Part shown: positions 9,163 through 17,830 of the stretch, piece by piece
Numbering within the stretch: position 1 is the stretch's first letter
Layout of the letters: every line of letters starts with the position of its first letter
Source: Chloroflexota bacterium
GTDB taxonomy: Bacteria > Chloroflexota > Anaerolineae > B4-G1 > SLSP01
Assembly: GCA_029555965.1 (NCBI GenBank)
Contig: JAKQHY010000098.1
Coordinates: forward strand, 1-64,000
Direction: 5' to 3'
DNA length: 64,000 nt
Made by a program: the position numbers and the translations under genes
Notes under the pieces: generated by a model
The model's database searches: none
What the model was told of the DNA's origin: nothing
The model's input: the letters and a program-made list of their open reading frames with translations, nothing else

Positions 9163-9206
9163 GGGATTGGGGATTAGGGAGTGGGACAGCCCAATCCCCA
9201 ATCCCC
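9163..9206. repeat. Heptamer array folded as a hairpin (GGGGATT/CCCCAAT)
   Basis: GGGATTGGGGATT (9163-9175) and its exact reverse complement (9193-9205) are built from 7-nt units. They form a 13-bp stem after the GH5 gene. The unit CCCCAAT resembles the STRR heptamers described in heterocystous cyanobacteria. Confidence 0.7.
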
Positions 9207-9212
9207 ATTCGT

Positions 9213-9343
9213 TATTTTCAGAGGAATTACCCATTAACCTGCGGTTCGCCTGCGGGTGGATGAAAATTTTCACCGCAAAGACGCAGAGGACGCAGAGATT
9301 TTGCAATTCGCAATTCGCAATTCGCTATTTTCAGAGGAGGAAG
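9213..9343 (+). repeat. Composite intergenic repeat supplying the SD of the DUF362 gene
   Basis: The order is TATTTTCAGAGGAATT, a block ending in GGATGAAAATTT (9225-9264), a 9-nt-period block of CGCAAAGA/CGCAGAGGA units (9272-9298), GCAATTC heptamers, and CTATTTTCAGAGGAGG (9328-9343). Close relatives are at 27140-27430, 40838-40961 and, in part, 57573-57660. Confidence 0.7.
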
Positions 9344-9344
9344 C

Positions 9345-10478
9345 ATGGCAAGTAAATCGGGAAATGACCATAAGTTGACGCGCCGCGACTTTTTGCGGAC
9401 GGCAGGGCTGGCGACGGCCGGGGCGCTGATGGCCGGTTGTGGCAAGCAGTCGCCGCCGGAGCCGACGGCTGCGCCCACCGTGGCAGCCCCTTCCCTCGCG
9501 CCTATGCCGGCCACCGTCGCCATTGCCCAGGCCGATAATTACGATGCCAAGGTCGTCTACGACCGGCTGCGGACGATGGTGGATGGGCTAGGGGGGCTGA
9601 GCGATGTGGTGAAATCCGGCGATCGGGTCGCCATCAAAATCAACATGACGGGCGGCATCTATTGGGAAGGTAAAGTGCAGGGCTTGCCCGGCGTGGACAC
9701 GTTTATCACGCATCCCGAAGTGGTGCGCGCGCTGGGGCAGTTGGCGCTGGACGCCGGCGCGAAGGAACTGTACATCGTTGAGGCTGCGAACCAATGGGAT
9801 TCGTTTGCAGTGTGGGGCTACGAACAGGTGGCGGAAGACCTGGGCGCGACGCTCATTGATTTGAACGACACGAAGCCTTACAAAGATTTTGTGACCGTTA
9901 AGGTGCCCGGCGGCGGGGTGGTTTACCAGGAATTTGAGTTTAATCCCCTGTTGACAGAGATAGACGTTTTCATGTCCGTCTCAAAGATGAAATGCCACAA
10001 TATCTGCGGCGTCACCCACACGATGAAAAACCTGGTGGGCCTGGTTCCCCTTCAACACTATGAGCGCAAGAAGGGGGATGGATATCGCACCATGCTCCAC
10101 GGCCCAGACGAAAAATCTGCCGGATACCGTATGCCGCGCATTATCGTTGAATTGAACAAGGCGCGGCCGCTCCACTTTGGGGTGGTGGATGGCATTAAGA
10201 CGGCAGAAGGCGGCGAAGGTCCCTGGATACAAGGGATGAATGCGGTTGAGCCGCACGTCTTGATCGCGGGTAAGAACGTTGTGGCGACCGATGCAGTGGC
10301 GACGGCCGCGATGGCGTTTGACCCCACGGCGGCTTCGATGACCGCGCCCTTTATCCGCGCCGACAATCACTTGCAACTGGCTTACGAAGCCGGTTTGGGG
10401 ACAAATCGGCTGGAAGACATCACCATTGTCGGTGAGGCCATCGAGACTATCAAACACTCTTTCAAGGTCAGTGTGTAA
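9345..10478 (+). CDS. DUF362 protein, Tat lipoprotein
   Basis: 377 aa. The N-terminus has a twin-arginine motif (LTRRDFLRT) and a lipobox ending at Cys32 (ALMAGC), so it is probably folded before export and lipid-anchored. The rest matches the DUF362 layout: GDRVAIKINMTG, a conserved SKMKCHNICG segment, TMKNLVGLVP, and a distal IVDG-like GVVDGIKTAEGGEGPW. Some DUF362 proteins carry ferredoxin clusters, but this one has no 4Fe-4S motif. The function is not established. The SD comes from the upstream composite repeat. Confidence 0.85.
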   Translation: MASKSGNDHKLTRRDFLRTAGLATAGALMAGCGKQSPPEPTAAPTVAAPSLAPMPATVAIAQADNYDAKVVYDRLRTMVDGLGGLSDVVKSGDRVAIKINMTGGIYWEGKVQGLPGVDTFITHPEVVRALGQLALDAGAKELYIVEAANQWDSFAVWGYEQVAEDLGATLIDLNDTKPYKDFVTVKVPGGGVVYQEFEFNPLLTEIDVFMSVSKMKCHNICGVTHTMKNLVGLVPLQHYERKKGDGYRTMLHGPDEKSAGYRMPRIIVELNKARPLHFGVVDGIKTAEGGEGPWIQGMNAVEPHVLIAGKNVVATDAVATAAMAFDPTAASMTAPFIRADNHLQLAYEAGLGTNRLEDITIVGEAIETIKHSFKVSV

Positions 10479-10498
10479 AATTTTTAATAGCCCTTTTA

Positions 10499-10537
10499 GG
10501 GCGCAACACACCTGGGAGATTCCCGTGCGTTGCGCCC
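10499..10537 (+). terminator. Hairpin after the DUF362 gene
   Basis: GGGCGCAAC (10499-10507) pairs with GTTGCGCCC (10529-10537). A T-rich run (CTTTTT) follows about 10 nt later. It is plausible as a terminator but not a classic one. Confidence 0.45.
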
Positions 10538-10573
10538 GCTACGCAGTCTTTTTCGCGCCCCTCTCTGGATGAT

Positions 10574-10756
10574 AGGGCTTTATCATTCTCGGCTGGCAGC
10601 GCCTGTTTGAAAGGTTTTGCGGCTAAAGCCGCCGTAAAAAGGGGGTTTTGGGGTGACGGGCGGTAGCCCGTCACCCCAAAACCCCATTAAGAATCACGGC
10701 TTTAGCCGTCTCCTATGTCGTGGCGCACCATCCGGCGGGAGAATGATAAGACCCTG
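10574..10756. mobile_element. MITE-like element with 17-bp inverted ends and 9-bp target duplication
   Basis: The left end AGGGCTTTATCATTCTC (10574-10590) and right end GAGAATGATAAGACCCT (10739-10755) are inverted copies matching at 15 of 17 positions. The element is flanked by exact direct repeats CTGGATGAT at 10565-10573 and 10757-10765. Inside are a GCGGCT..AGCCGC hairpin (10619-10632), a perfect 20-bp stem (10642-10661 with 10666-10685, loop GGTA), and an ACGGCT..AGCCGT hairpin (10696-10709). There is no ORF, so it would need a transposase supplied elsewhere. Confidence 0.75.
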
Positions 10757-10773
10757 CTGGATGATGTTAACTC

Positions 10774-10801
10774 TTGACAAACTGCACTATAACAGTATAG
10801 T
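10774..10801 (+). promoter_or_regulatory. Strong promoter of the carbohydrate/ABC locus
   Basis: TTGACA (10774-10779), 16 nt, TATAGT (10796-10801). The inverted repeat CACTAT-N6-ATAGTG covers the -10 and could be a further operator. Three phased operators follow immediately downstream. Confidence 0.8.
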
Positions 10802-10813
10802 GTGAACACAGAA

Positions 10814-10886
10814 TTGGAAGCGCTTTCAATGCGCCTTCGCGGGCTTTGGAAGCGCTTTCAATAGCCTTCGCGGACTTTGGAAGCGC
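10814..10886 (+). promoter_or_regulatory. Three phased LacI/cre-like operators
   Basis: TTGGAAGCGCTTTCAA occurs at 10814-10829 and 10846-10861. The left part, TTGGAAGCGC, recurs at 10877-10886. Unit spacing is 32 and 31 bp, about three helix turns. The near-palindrome with central GCGC is the type bound by LacI-family regulators, including CcpA cre sites. The sites lie just downstream of the promoter, so they should repress. No LacI-family gene is in this window. Confidence 0.75.
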
Positions 10887-11001
10887 GAGAGGCTTGCTTT
10901 TGTTGACCTTGCCGGACGGGCGGCGGACGTGGGCTTCCTTTTTTTTGCCTATCATCACAGAACTCGGTCTATTTTCGGAAAGAGGAGAACCTCTGTTATA
11001 T

Positions 11002-13584
11002 ATGGATACATCGTATCTTGACTACGAATTGCAAGACGGATACATCCACAACTGGCTGGTGGCCGGCCCCCAAGAGATCGCAGTCTCCGGCGCGGAAGGC
11101 CTGCGCGAGCATGACCGGAAGTTGCAGATTGCCCATGAGTTGTACGAGGCGGCCTCCGGCATCGTGCAGCCGCCGGTAGAAGGCGCCGTGTTGAAATTCA
11201 GCGAGGGTGAGTTGACCTGGCGCTACGTGCGCTGCCTCGATGATCACTTTGTAGATCAGTCTGTTTTTCACCATGAGTGGCATTACCTGCGCTCGTGGGC
11301 CTATACCCAGGTAAGCGTCTGGGAGGAACACGCCGTTACGTTGACGCTGACGACCAACGGCCCGGCGGACGTGTGGCTTAACGGGGAACATGTTCACCGC
11401 CAGGAACACTTCCATCACCAGCAGCCCCACAGCGTGACATTTAACGCCACTCTGCGCGCGACCACTGATGAAGGGCTGGCAAATGAAATCCTGGTGCGTT
11501 TCGAGGAAGTGGCGGCGCGCGAATGTCCCTACGTCATGGCGTTACATATTGCCGGCGTGGAAGCTGAGGATGCAGAAATTCGCGTCTCGACAACGGTGGC
11601 GCGCACGGCGCGGCGGCTGATGTATGAGCGCGCTTTCGAGTACGCCTACCTTGAGGAAGTGGTCAACTATAAGGGCGCAGCCTTCAATCTGCGTTGGTCC
11701 GAAGATTTGCCGGTGCGCTGTAACTACACCTACCACATTATGGACATACTGGGGCGCACCCACATTGACGGTTCTAGCGAAGCTGTGCCTGGGGCAGTCG
11801 CCGACGTGGGCCACGGCTATCGTCTGTGGGAACGACCCTATCGGGTGGTGTTGCGCGCGATAGCGGACGAATACTACAAAGACAACATTCGCTATCAATG
11901 GGAAATGCCGCTACAGGTGTTGGACACTCCCTATGTGGACAAATACGACGGCGCGTATGAGGCGCGTCGTCAAGAATCCTTGAAATATGCGGCGGGCCGT
12001 GAGGGTGACCTATTCGCGGAAATTGCCAAGATGGCGCTGGGGCAGTGGGATAAGTTGGCGCTGTCCGTCATTGACAAAACCCTAACGACCATCAATCACC
12101 GGGGCGATTGCAGTGACTTCTATTTGACGGGGCTGTTGGGGATGATGTATCGTTATATGGCCGATCCGGCCTTCCCCGAAGCGCTCAAATCGCCGTTGAA
12201 GGCGTGCGTTCTGAATTTCAAATACTGGCGCGACGAGCCGGGCGCCGACGCGATGTGTTACACGACCGAGAATCACAGTATCCTGTTTCACACCTGCGAA
12301 GTGCTGGCCGGGCAACTTTACCCGGAGGAGGTCTTCTCCAATACCGGGCAGACCGGCGCGTGGCATCGGGAGAAGGGAGAGCGGCTGGCGTTGGACTGGT
12401 TGAGCCAGCGGGGCGCCGGTGGCTTCCAGGAATGGGACTCCAACTGTTACTTTGACGAGGATCTCTTAGCGCTTTCTCACCTGGCCGATCTGGCCGAAGA
12501 TACCACGCTGATGGAACTGGCCGCCGTGGTGATGGATAAGTTGCTCTTTACCATGGCGTTGAACTCTTACAAGGGCGTCTTTGGTTCCACCCACGGGCGC
12601 ACCTATGCCCCCATGATCAAGGGGGCGCAACTTGAGGCCACATCGGGGATCAGCCGTTTACTGTTCGGCCTGGGGGTGTATAACCCGCACCTTCGCGGCC
12701 TGGTGAGCCTGGCGTGTTCCGAGTATGAGGTGCCGGCGCATTTCGTGGTGATTGCCACTGCGGCGCTGGAAGAAATGTGGAGTCGAGAACGCCACATCGG
12801 CGCGCCGGAGCTATGGGCTGCCTCCGGCGCATTGGGGCCGGAAGTCAATAAAGTCACCTACCGGACGCCCGATTATATGCTGTGCTCGGCGCAGGACTAC
12901 CACCCTGGCGAAAGGGGCTATCAGCAGCACATCTGGCAAGCTACCCTGAGCCAGGATGCTGTCGTGTTTGTCAATCATCCGGCGTGCATGAGTGAGAACG
13001 GCGCGCACCGTCCCAATTTCTGGTGCGGCAACTTTATCTTGCCGCGTGTGGCGCAGTGGAAGGACACACTCGTCGCAATTCACAAGGCGTCGGCGGACGA
13101 TTGGATGGGCTTCACCCATGCCTATTTCCCGATTTACGCCTTTGACGCTTATACATTGACGCCGCACTGGGCCTTTGCGCGTAAAGGCGATGGCTATCTG
13201 GCGTTGTTTGCGGCGCAGGGATTGGAACTGGTCAAGCGTGGGCCGAGCGCCTACCGTGAACTCCGTTCTCACGGCGCGGAGAACGTGTGGGTCTGCGCTA
13301 TGGGCCGCGCCGCGTTGGACGGCAGCTTTGAGGCGTTTCAGGCGAAAGTGTTGGCGCTTGATGTGTGTGTTGAGGAACTGACGGTCCGCATGGCGACGCT
13401 GCGCGGGCCGGCGTTGACCTTTGGGTGGGAAGGGCCGCTAACCCTGGACGGCGTCCCGCAGCCCATCACGGGGTTCAAGCATTACGAGAATCCGTACTGC
13501 GTCGTGGATTTCCCCGTGTCGCGGATGGAGATTTTGGTGGATGGCTACGTCCTGGCTTTAGATTTTTCGTTAGCGCCGGCTTGA
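11002..13584 (+). CDS. Large protein with beta-sandwich and helical-toroid-like regions, possible glycosidase or lyase
   Basis: 860 aa from ATG 11002; AGAGGAG lies 14 nt upstream. An in-frame ATG at 10846 is rejected because it falls within the operators. There is no signal peptide, so it should be cytoplasmic. Residues about 75-290 look like a GH2-like beta-sandwich (TTNGPADVWLNGEHVHR). About 340-640 are helical with GDCSDFYL, ENHSILFHT, AGQLYP, LSQRGAGGFQEWDSN and ALSHLADLAED, typical of (alpha/alpha) barrel glycosidases and lyases. I cannot name the family. It is the first gene after the operators and before a Dpp-type importer, which fits breakdown of an imported oligosaccharide. Confidence 0.65.
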   Translation: MDTSYLDYELQDGYIHNWLVAGPQEIAVSGAEGLREHDRKLQIAHELYEAASGIVQPPVEGAVLKFSEGELTWRYVRCLDDHFVDQSVFHHEWHYLRSWAYTQVSVWEEHAVTLTLTTNGPADVWLNGEHVHRQEHFHHQQPHSVTFNATLRATTDEGLANEILVRFEEVAARECPYVMALHIAGVEAEDAEIRVSTTVARTARRLMYERAFEYAYLEEVVNYKGAAFNLRWSEDLPVRCNYTYHIMDILGRTHIDGSSEAVPGAVADVGHGYRLWERPYRVVLRAIADEYYKDNIRYQWEMPLQVLDTPYVDKYDGAYEARRQESLKYAAGREGDLFAEIAKMALGQWDKLALSVIDKTLTTINHRGDCSDFYLTGLLGMMYRYMADPAFPEALKSPLKACVLNFKYWRDEPGADAMCYTTENHSILFHTCEVLAGQLYPEEVFSNTGQTGAWHREKGERLALDWLSQRGAGGFQEWDSNCYFDEDLLALSHLADLAEDTTLMELAAVVMDKLLFTMALNSYKGVFGSTHGRTYAPMIKGAQLEATSGISRLLFGLGVYNPHLRGLVSLACSEYEVPAHFVVIATAALEEMWSRERHIGAPELWAASGALGPEVNKVTYRTPDYMLCSAQDYHPGERGYQQHIWQATLSQDAVVFVNHPACMSENGAHRPNFWCGNFILPRVAQWKDTLVAIHKASADDWMGFTHAYFPIYAFDAYTLTPHWAFARKGDGYLALFAAQGLELVKRGPSAYRELRSHGAENVWVCAMGRAALDGSFEAFQAKVLALDVCVEELTVRMATLRGPALTFGWEGPLTLDGVPQPITGFKHYENPYCVVDFPVSRMEILVDGYVLALDFSLAPA

Positions 13585-13592
13585 TTTTTAAC

Positions 13593-13620
13593 TTGACAAA
13601 GGGGTCTCTCACATTACACT
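13593..13620 (+). promoter_or_regulatory. Promoter of the ABC transporter operon
   Basis: TTGACA (13593-13598), 16 nt, TACACT (13615-13620), just after the preceding stop. The roughly 185-nt leader holds a short CCTT-CTT-AAGG hairpin followed by six T (13636-13652) and a CTCCATA/TATGGAG hairpin (13672-13690). Confidence 0.65.
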
Positions 13621-13809
13621 GAAATTGTGTTTTATCCTTCTTAAGGTTTTTTCGCGTGTGACGGGTTCTCTCTCCATACCCTTTATGGAGCAGGGACTTT
13701 CCGTAAATCTGTAGGTTAGGAGGTGTCTAGCGCAAAACCCAATCATTCTATTCCCATCTTGTTTTGTCCATTAATCCCAAATTTTAGTGCCTATTAAGGA
13801 GGAAGAACA

Positions 13810-15672
13810 ATGAAGAAGATTTCACGTCGGCAATTCCTACAGGTCTCGGCGACAGCGACCGCCGGGGCTTTGCTCGCGGCTTGCGGCGGCACGGCGACTC
13901 AAGCGCCCACCACTCAAGAGCCGGTAGCAGAAGCCACCAAGGCTGCCCCCCCGACCGCGACCCCCAAGGCAGTAGATACGCCGACCCCCGTTCCTGATCA
14001 GAAGTGGCCGCGCGAGAGTGTGGCCCGTAACCGCACCCTGGCGTTGTCGTATAGCAGCATTGGCGGCGTTGGCATTGGCAACTGTTATGCCACCGGGTTC
14101 ACGCATCAATCTGGCGATGCTGCGCAGATGGAACCCATGTTTTTCTATGCCGCGTTGAACGACAAAACCTATCCCTGGCTGGCGGATAGTTACGAGTATA
14201 ACGCCGACGCTACCGAGATGACCGTTTTCGTTCGCAAGGGCGCCAAGTGGAATGATGGCACTCCCTTCACAGCCAAGGACATTGCCTTTACCTATAACTA
14301 CTTGATTAAGCACGCGGACGCCGGTATTCGTGACGGGTTTGAGGTCAAAAGTCGCTGCAAGTCTATTGAGGCAGTGGATGATTACACCGTCAAGTTCACT
14401 CTGAACGAGCCGGATTATCGGTTCCACTTCTCTATGTGCTCGGCGCGCTTTGACAAGGCTGTTTACCTGATTCCAGAACACATCTTCAAAGATGTGGATA
14501 CCCCACTGGAGTTTATGGGGTGGGATCCGGGGGCGCATCCCGAATGGCCCGTTTATTCTGGCCCGTATAAGCTGACCCGCACTGAGGAAAACTTCCGCCA
14601 GTTTGATCTGCTGTATAGCTGGTGGGCCTACGAGGTCGGTTTGATTGACCACATGCCCTGGCCGGAGCGGATCACCAATATCCTCTATCCGAGCGATGAG
14701 GTGGGCGCGCAGTTGCTCATCAACAATGAGATTGACGCCGCGCTGGATATGCGGCCGTCCATCATCAAGCCTGTTCTCGAACAGGCCCCGCATATCATTT
14801 CCCACACCGGTCATGAAGCGCCATACGGCTACGTTGACTGGTGGCCCATCTCCATGTATTTCAACTGCCTCGAGAAGCCCTACGACAACCCTGACGTCCG
14901 CTGGGCTGTGTGTCATGCGGTTAATCAACAGACCCTGGTGGATGTGGGGTACGAGGGCGCGGGGAAAGTCACGGCCTGGCCGTTCCCCGATTATCCCGGT
15001 ATCACGAAATACTATGCCGGCGCCAAGTCCATCACGGATAAGTATGATGTCCTGGCTTCCGATCAGGCCAAGGTTGAAGAATTGATGACCAAAGCCGGAT
15101 ACAGCAAAAATGCGGAAGGCTTCTGGGCGGATGCTGACGGCACGGCCCTGAACGCCGATGTCTATGCGCCGGTGCCGCTGTTCGGCGACATTGGCCCGGT
15201 CACGGTCGAGCTGCTGCGGCAGGCCGGCTTCAACGCCAACCACCTGACGCCCCCGGATGTGTGGACGCTCCTGGGCAATGGGACGGCGTTGTTGCACTTC
15301 TTTGGCCATGGCGGCAGCGTGGACGATCCTTACGTCACCATGGACTACTATCACAGCAAGTGGCAGAAGCCCACCGGTGAGGATTGCGGCAACAATCGCC
15401 CGCGTTGGGCCAACCCGGAGTACGATGCTGCGGTTGAGGAGATGTCCCGCACCAGCCCATCCGACACGGCGAAGATGCAGGAGCTTTTCAACAAGGCCAT
15501 GGAAATCTGGCTGCGCGAGTTGCCGGAAGTCCCCCTGGTTCAGTGGTTCCATCGCCTGGCGATGAATACCACCTACTGGACGGAATGGCCTAACCAGGAC
15601 AATCCCTACAACTCCGCTTTCTGGCACATCACCTTCCCCATCACGCTCTGGAACCTCAAGCCGACTCAGTAA
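13810..15672 (+). CDS. Family 5 extracellular solute-binding lipoprotein (Dpp/Opp type)
   Basis: 620 aa. The N-terminus has SRRQFL and a lipobox ending at Cys25 (LLAACGG), then a Thr/Pro linker. SBP_bac_5 features are visible: FVRKGAKWNDGTPFTAKD, AFTYNYL and a long two-lobe body. AAGGAGG stands 8 nt before ATG. It is the first gene of a complete five-gene importer. Family 5 proteins bind peptides or, in several thermophiles and Chloroflexota, oligosaccharides. The neighbouring glycosidase-like gene and sugar-type operators favour an oligosaccharide. Confidence 0.9.
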   Translation: MKKISRRQFLQVSATATAGALLAACGGTATQAPTTQEPVAEATKAAPPTATPKAVDTPTPVPDQKWPRESVARNRTLALSYSSIGGVGIGNCYATGFTHQSGDAAQMEPMFFYAALNDKTYPWLADSYEYNADATEMTVFVRKGAKWNDGTPFTAKDIAFTYNYLIKHADAGIRDGFEVKSRCKSIEAVDDYTVKFTLNEPDYRFHFSMCSARFDKAVYLIPEHIFKDVDTPLEFMGWDPGAHPEWPVYSGPYKLTRTEENFRQFDLLYSWWAYEVGLIDHMPWPERITNILYPSDEVGAQLLINNEIDAALDMRPSIIKPVLEQAPHIISHTGHEAPYGYVDWWPISMYFNCLEKPYDNPDVRWAVCHAVNQQTLVDVGYEGAGKVTAWPFPDYPGITKYYAGAKSITDKYDVLASDQAKVEELMTKAGYSKNAEGFWADADGTALNADVYAPVPLFGDIGPVTVELLRQAGFNANHLTPPDVWTLLGNGTALLHFFGHGGSVDDPYVTMDYYHSKWQKPTGEDCGNNRPRWANPEYDAAVEEMSRTSPSDTAKMQELFNKAMEIWLRELPEVPLVQWFHRLAMNTTYWTEWPNQDNPYNSAFWHITFPITLWNLKPTQ

Positions 15673-15686
15673 CGCTGGTTTGATCC

Positions 15687-15716
15687 GTTGTGGGGAGCCG
15701 TATGGCTCCCCACAAC
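15687..15716 (+). promoter_or_regulatory. Perfect 13-bp hairpin between binding-protein and permease genes
   Basis: GTTGTGGGGAGCC (15687-15699) pairs exactly with 15704-15716 across the loop GTAT. No T run follows. Such hairpins protect the upstream mRNA end and would keep the binding protein more abundant than the permeases. The remaining gap to 15929 holds no other gene I can support. Confidence 0.65.
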
Positions 15717-15929
15717 GCAACTGAGGGGGGTGTCCCGGTGGGGCGCATTTTTAGGCTCAAGTGGCTCAGATTGGATGTCAACCATGCGGTTGAGCAAGAC
15801 TCAAGTGCGCCCTATTTTTTTGTCTTTGGGGGGCGACCATGTTCCTCGAAGTCAGAGAAATTCAGGGCGCGTAATGGGTTCGGCGCCGGCTATGCTTCCA
15901 GGCGTTTTAGTCTTGAGAGGAGGTGACGT

Positions 15930-16961
15930 ATGCGTATACCGTTATCGTATGTACTGAAGCGGATCGGTTTCTTGCTTATGGTGATGTGGACGGCGGCCAC
16001 CATCAATTTCATTCTACCCCATTTAAGCCCCAAAGACCCCGTGGCCGAGCAGGTACAGCAGAAGATCTCGTCGGGCGGCCTCAGCGCGGAGTCGGCCCAG
16101 GAGATGCAGGAGGCGTTAAGGACGCTGTATGGTTTGGACAAGCCGTTGTGGCAGCAATATGTGAAATATCTGTGGAATACCTTCCGCTTTGATCTGGGAC
16201 GTTCTATCTATTCCTACCCACGTGAAGTGATGGATATTATCGGGCAGACCATCTGGTGGACGGTTGGGTTTGGGGGAACGGCTACGGTTCTGGCGTTTGT
16301 CATAGGCACGGTGTTGGGCGCATTGGTGGGGTGGTCCAAAGCCCCGAAGTTTTTGAGCGCCCTGATTCCCCCGTTGGCGATGTTTTCCGCAGTTCCCAGT
16401 TTTATCCTCGCGTTGGTGCTGATCTATTTTATGTCTTTTAAGTTGCAACAGTGGACGGGGGGCGCCTTCTACTTCCCCTTGCGCGGCGGATATTCCAGTG
16501 AGACGATCATCAACATTGCGGATCTTAATTTCTGGAAGGATGTGATCTGGCACTCGATCCTGCCGGCGTTGTCCATGCTGCTGGTCTCGACCGGCGGCTG
16601 GGCGCTGGGGATGCGCGCGATGATGGTGACAGTGGAGGGGGCAGATTATATCACGTTCGCTGAAGCAAAGGGCCTGAAGAACCGCCGTGTCTTTTTCCGC
16701 TACGCGCTACGCAATTGTATGCTTCCGCAGATCACCTCGCTTGCGATGCAGTTGGGCACCATTGTGACCAGTGCGACGTTGGTGGAAAGCATGTTCAGCT
16801 ATCCGGGGATTGGCAACCGCCTGGGCACCGCAATTTCGCAATTTGATTATTACACGATGTACGGCATCATCTTCTTTTTGGTGATGGGGATTGCGGTAGC
16901 GACCTTCATCGTGGATATGATTTATCCCTTCTTAGATCCGCGCATTTCTTATGGGAGCTAG
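15930..16961 (+). CDS. ABC transporter permease, DppB type
   Basis: 343 aa, inner-membrane subunit with about six helices. MRIPLSYVLKRIGFLLMVMW begins the first helix. The coupling segment GADYITFAEAKGL follows MRAMMVTVE, matching the EAA loop of BPD permeases, and YPGIGNRLGTAI is the usual C-terminal motif. GAGGAGG lies 6 nt before ATG. An earlier start in the leader was rejected for lack of an SD. It pairs with the DppC-type permease 5 nt downstream. Confidence 0.9.
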   Translation: MRIPLSYVLKRIGFLLMVMWTAATINFILPHLSPKDPVAEQVQQKISSGGLSAESAQEMQEALRTLYGLDKPLWQQYVKYLWNTFRFDLGRSIYSYPREVMDIIGQTIWWTVGFGGTATVLAFVIGTVLGALVGWSKAPKFLSALIPPLAMFSAVPSFILALVLIYFMSFKLQQWTGGAFYFPLRGGYSSETIINIADLNFWKDVIWHSILPALSMLLVSTGGWALGMRAMMVTVEGADYITFAEAKGLKNRRVFFRYALRNCMLPQITSLAMQLGTIVTSATLVESMFSYPGIGNRLGTAISQFDYYTMYGIIFFLVMGIAVATFIVDMIYPFLDPRISYGS

Positions 16962-16966
16962 GGACT

Positions 16967-17830
16967 ATGGGAAAGACAAAAGGATTTCTTAGTTATGTGC
17001 GCCGCAACCCGGCTTTGGGATGGGGGTTTGGCATTCTCTTAGCTTTATTCCTTTTTACGACGGTCGGGCAGTTGTTCGTTGTCCGCGAGAATGCTTACCC
17101 ACTCAAAGTGCCGGTCAACAAGCCCCCCTCCGCGCAATACCCTTTTGGCACCGATAGCCAGGGCAAGGACCTCCTGGCCGGTATGGTGGTGGGCACCGGC
17201 ATGACCCTGTCTATTGGCATGATCGCCGGGGTGATTGGCCTGGGGGTAGGAACGATCTTAGGATTCACGTCGGGCTACTATGGCGGTATCTTCGATACGG
17301 TAGTGAAATTTATCGTAGATGTGTTGATGACCATTCCCTCTTACTTGTTGCTCCTGTTGATTGCGACCACGGTGACAGACCCCGGCTCGATGAAGACGGT
17401 AGAAATGGCCCTGATCTTATCCATCGTCTCCTGGGTCGGGCCTACCCGGACGATCCGTTCCCAAGTGTTGAGCATGAAAGAGCGCGCCTTTGTTATGATG
17501 GCAAAGCTTTCCGGGATGAGCGGGATTGAGATCATCCTTAAAGAAATGATGCCCAACTTGATGCCGTACCTGGCTATCAGCCTGGCCGGGGCCGTCTCCG
17601 GCGGCGTGATGGGTTCCCTGGGATTGGAGGCGCTGGGGATTGGGAACCGGCGGGAACCGACATTGGGTATGATGATTTACTGGGTGCGCTATTACGGCGC
17701 TTTTCTGCGTGGGATGTGGTGGTGGATCCTTGAACCTGTGATTGCCATTGCCCTGGTTTTTATCGCCTTCCTGTTGATTTCTATTGGGTTGGATGAAGTC
17801 GCTAATCCGCGGGTACGGAGGAAAGTATGA
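16967..17830 (+). CDS. ABC transporter permease, DppC type
   Basis: 287 aa. An N-terminal helix (about 18-40) is followed by HPFGTDSQGKDLL-like sequence (here YPFGTDSQGKDLL), the hallmark of DppC/OppC proteins. The EAA-type loop is MKERAFVMMAKLSGMSGIEII. It forms the second half of the membrane channel. The stop overlaps the next start as ATGA (17827-17830), so the ATPase is translationally coupled. Confidence 0.9.
   Translation: MGKTKGFLSYVRRNPALGWGFGILLALFLFTTVGQLFVVRENAYPLKVPVNKPPSAQYPFGTDSQGKDLLAGMVVGTGMTLSIGMIAGVIGLGVGTILGFTSGYYGGIFDTVVKFIVDVLMTIPSYLLLLLIATTVTDPGSMKTVEMALILSIVSWVGPTRTIRSQVLSMKERAFVMMAKLSGMSGIEIILKEMMPNLMPYLAISLAGAVSGGVMGSLGLEALGIGNRREPTLGMMIYWVRYYGAFLRGMWWWILEPVIAIALVFIAFLLISIGLDEVANPRVRRKV

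Noticed and set aside
10846-11001. Upstream in-frame extension of the 860-aa protein
   Set aside because: It begins within the second operator, and the protein-like sequence begins only after the AGAGGAG site and ATG 11002.
13837-15720. 627-codon open frame antisense to the solute-binding protein
   Set aside because: It lies opposite a clear SBP gene and encodes no recognisable domain; such shadows are common in G+C-rich coding DNA. The same applies to 2500-3456, 32472-33491, 33807-34841, 38382-39320, 43679-44854 and 54615-55772.
15688-15957. Short plus-strand frames between binding protein and permease
   Set aside because: One starts in the hairpin and both run into the permease start region; no SD and no conserved features.
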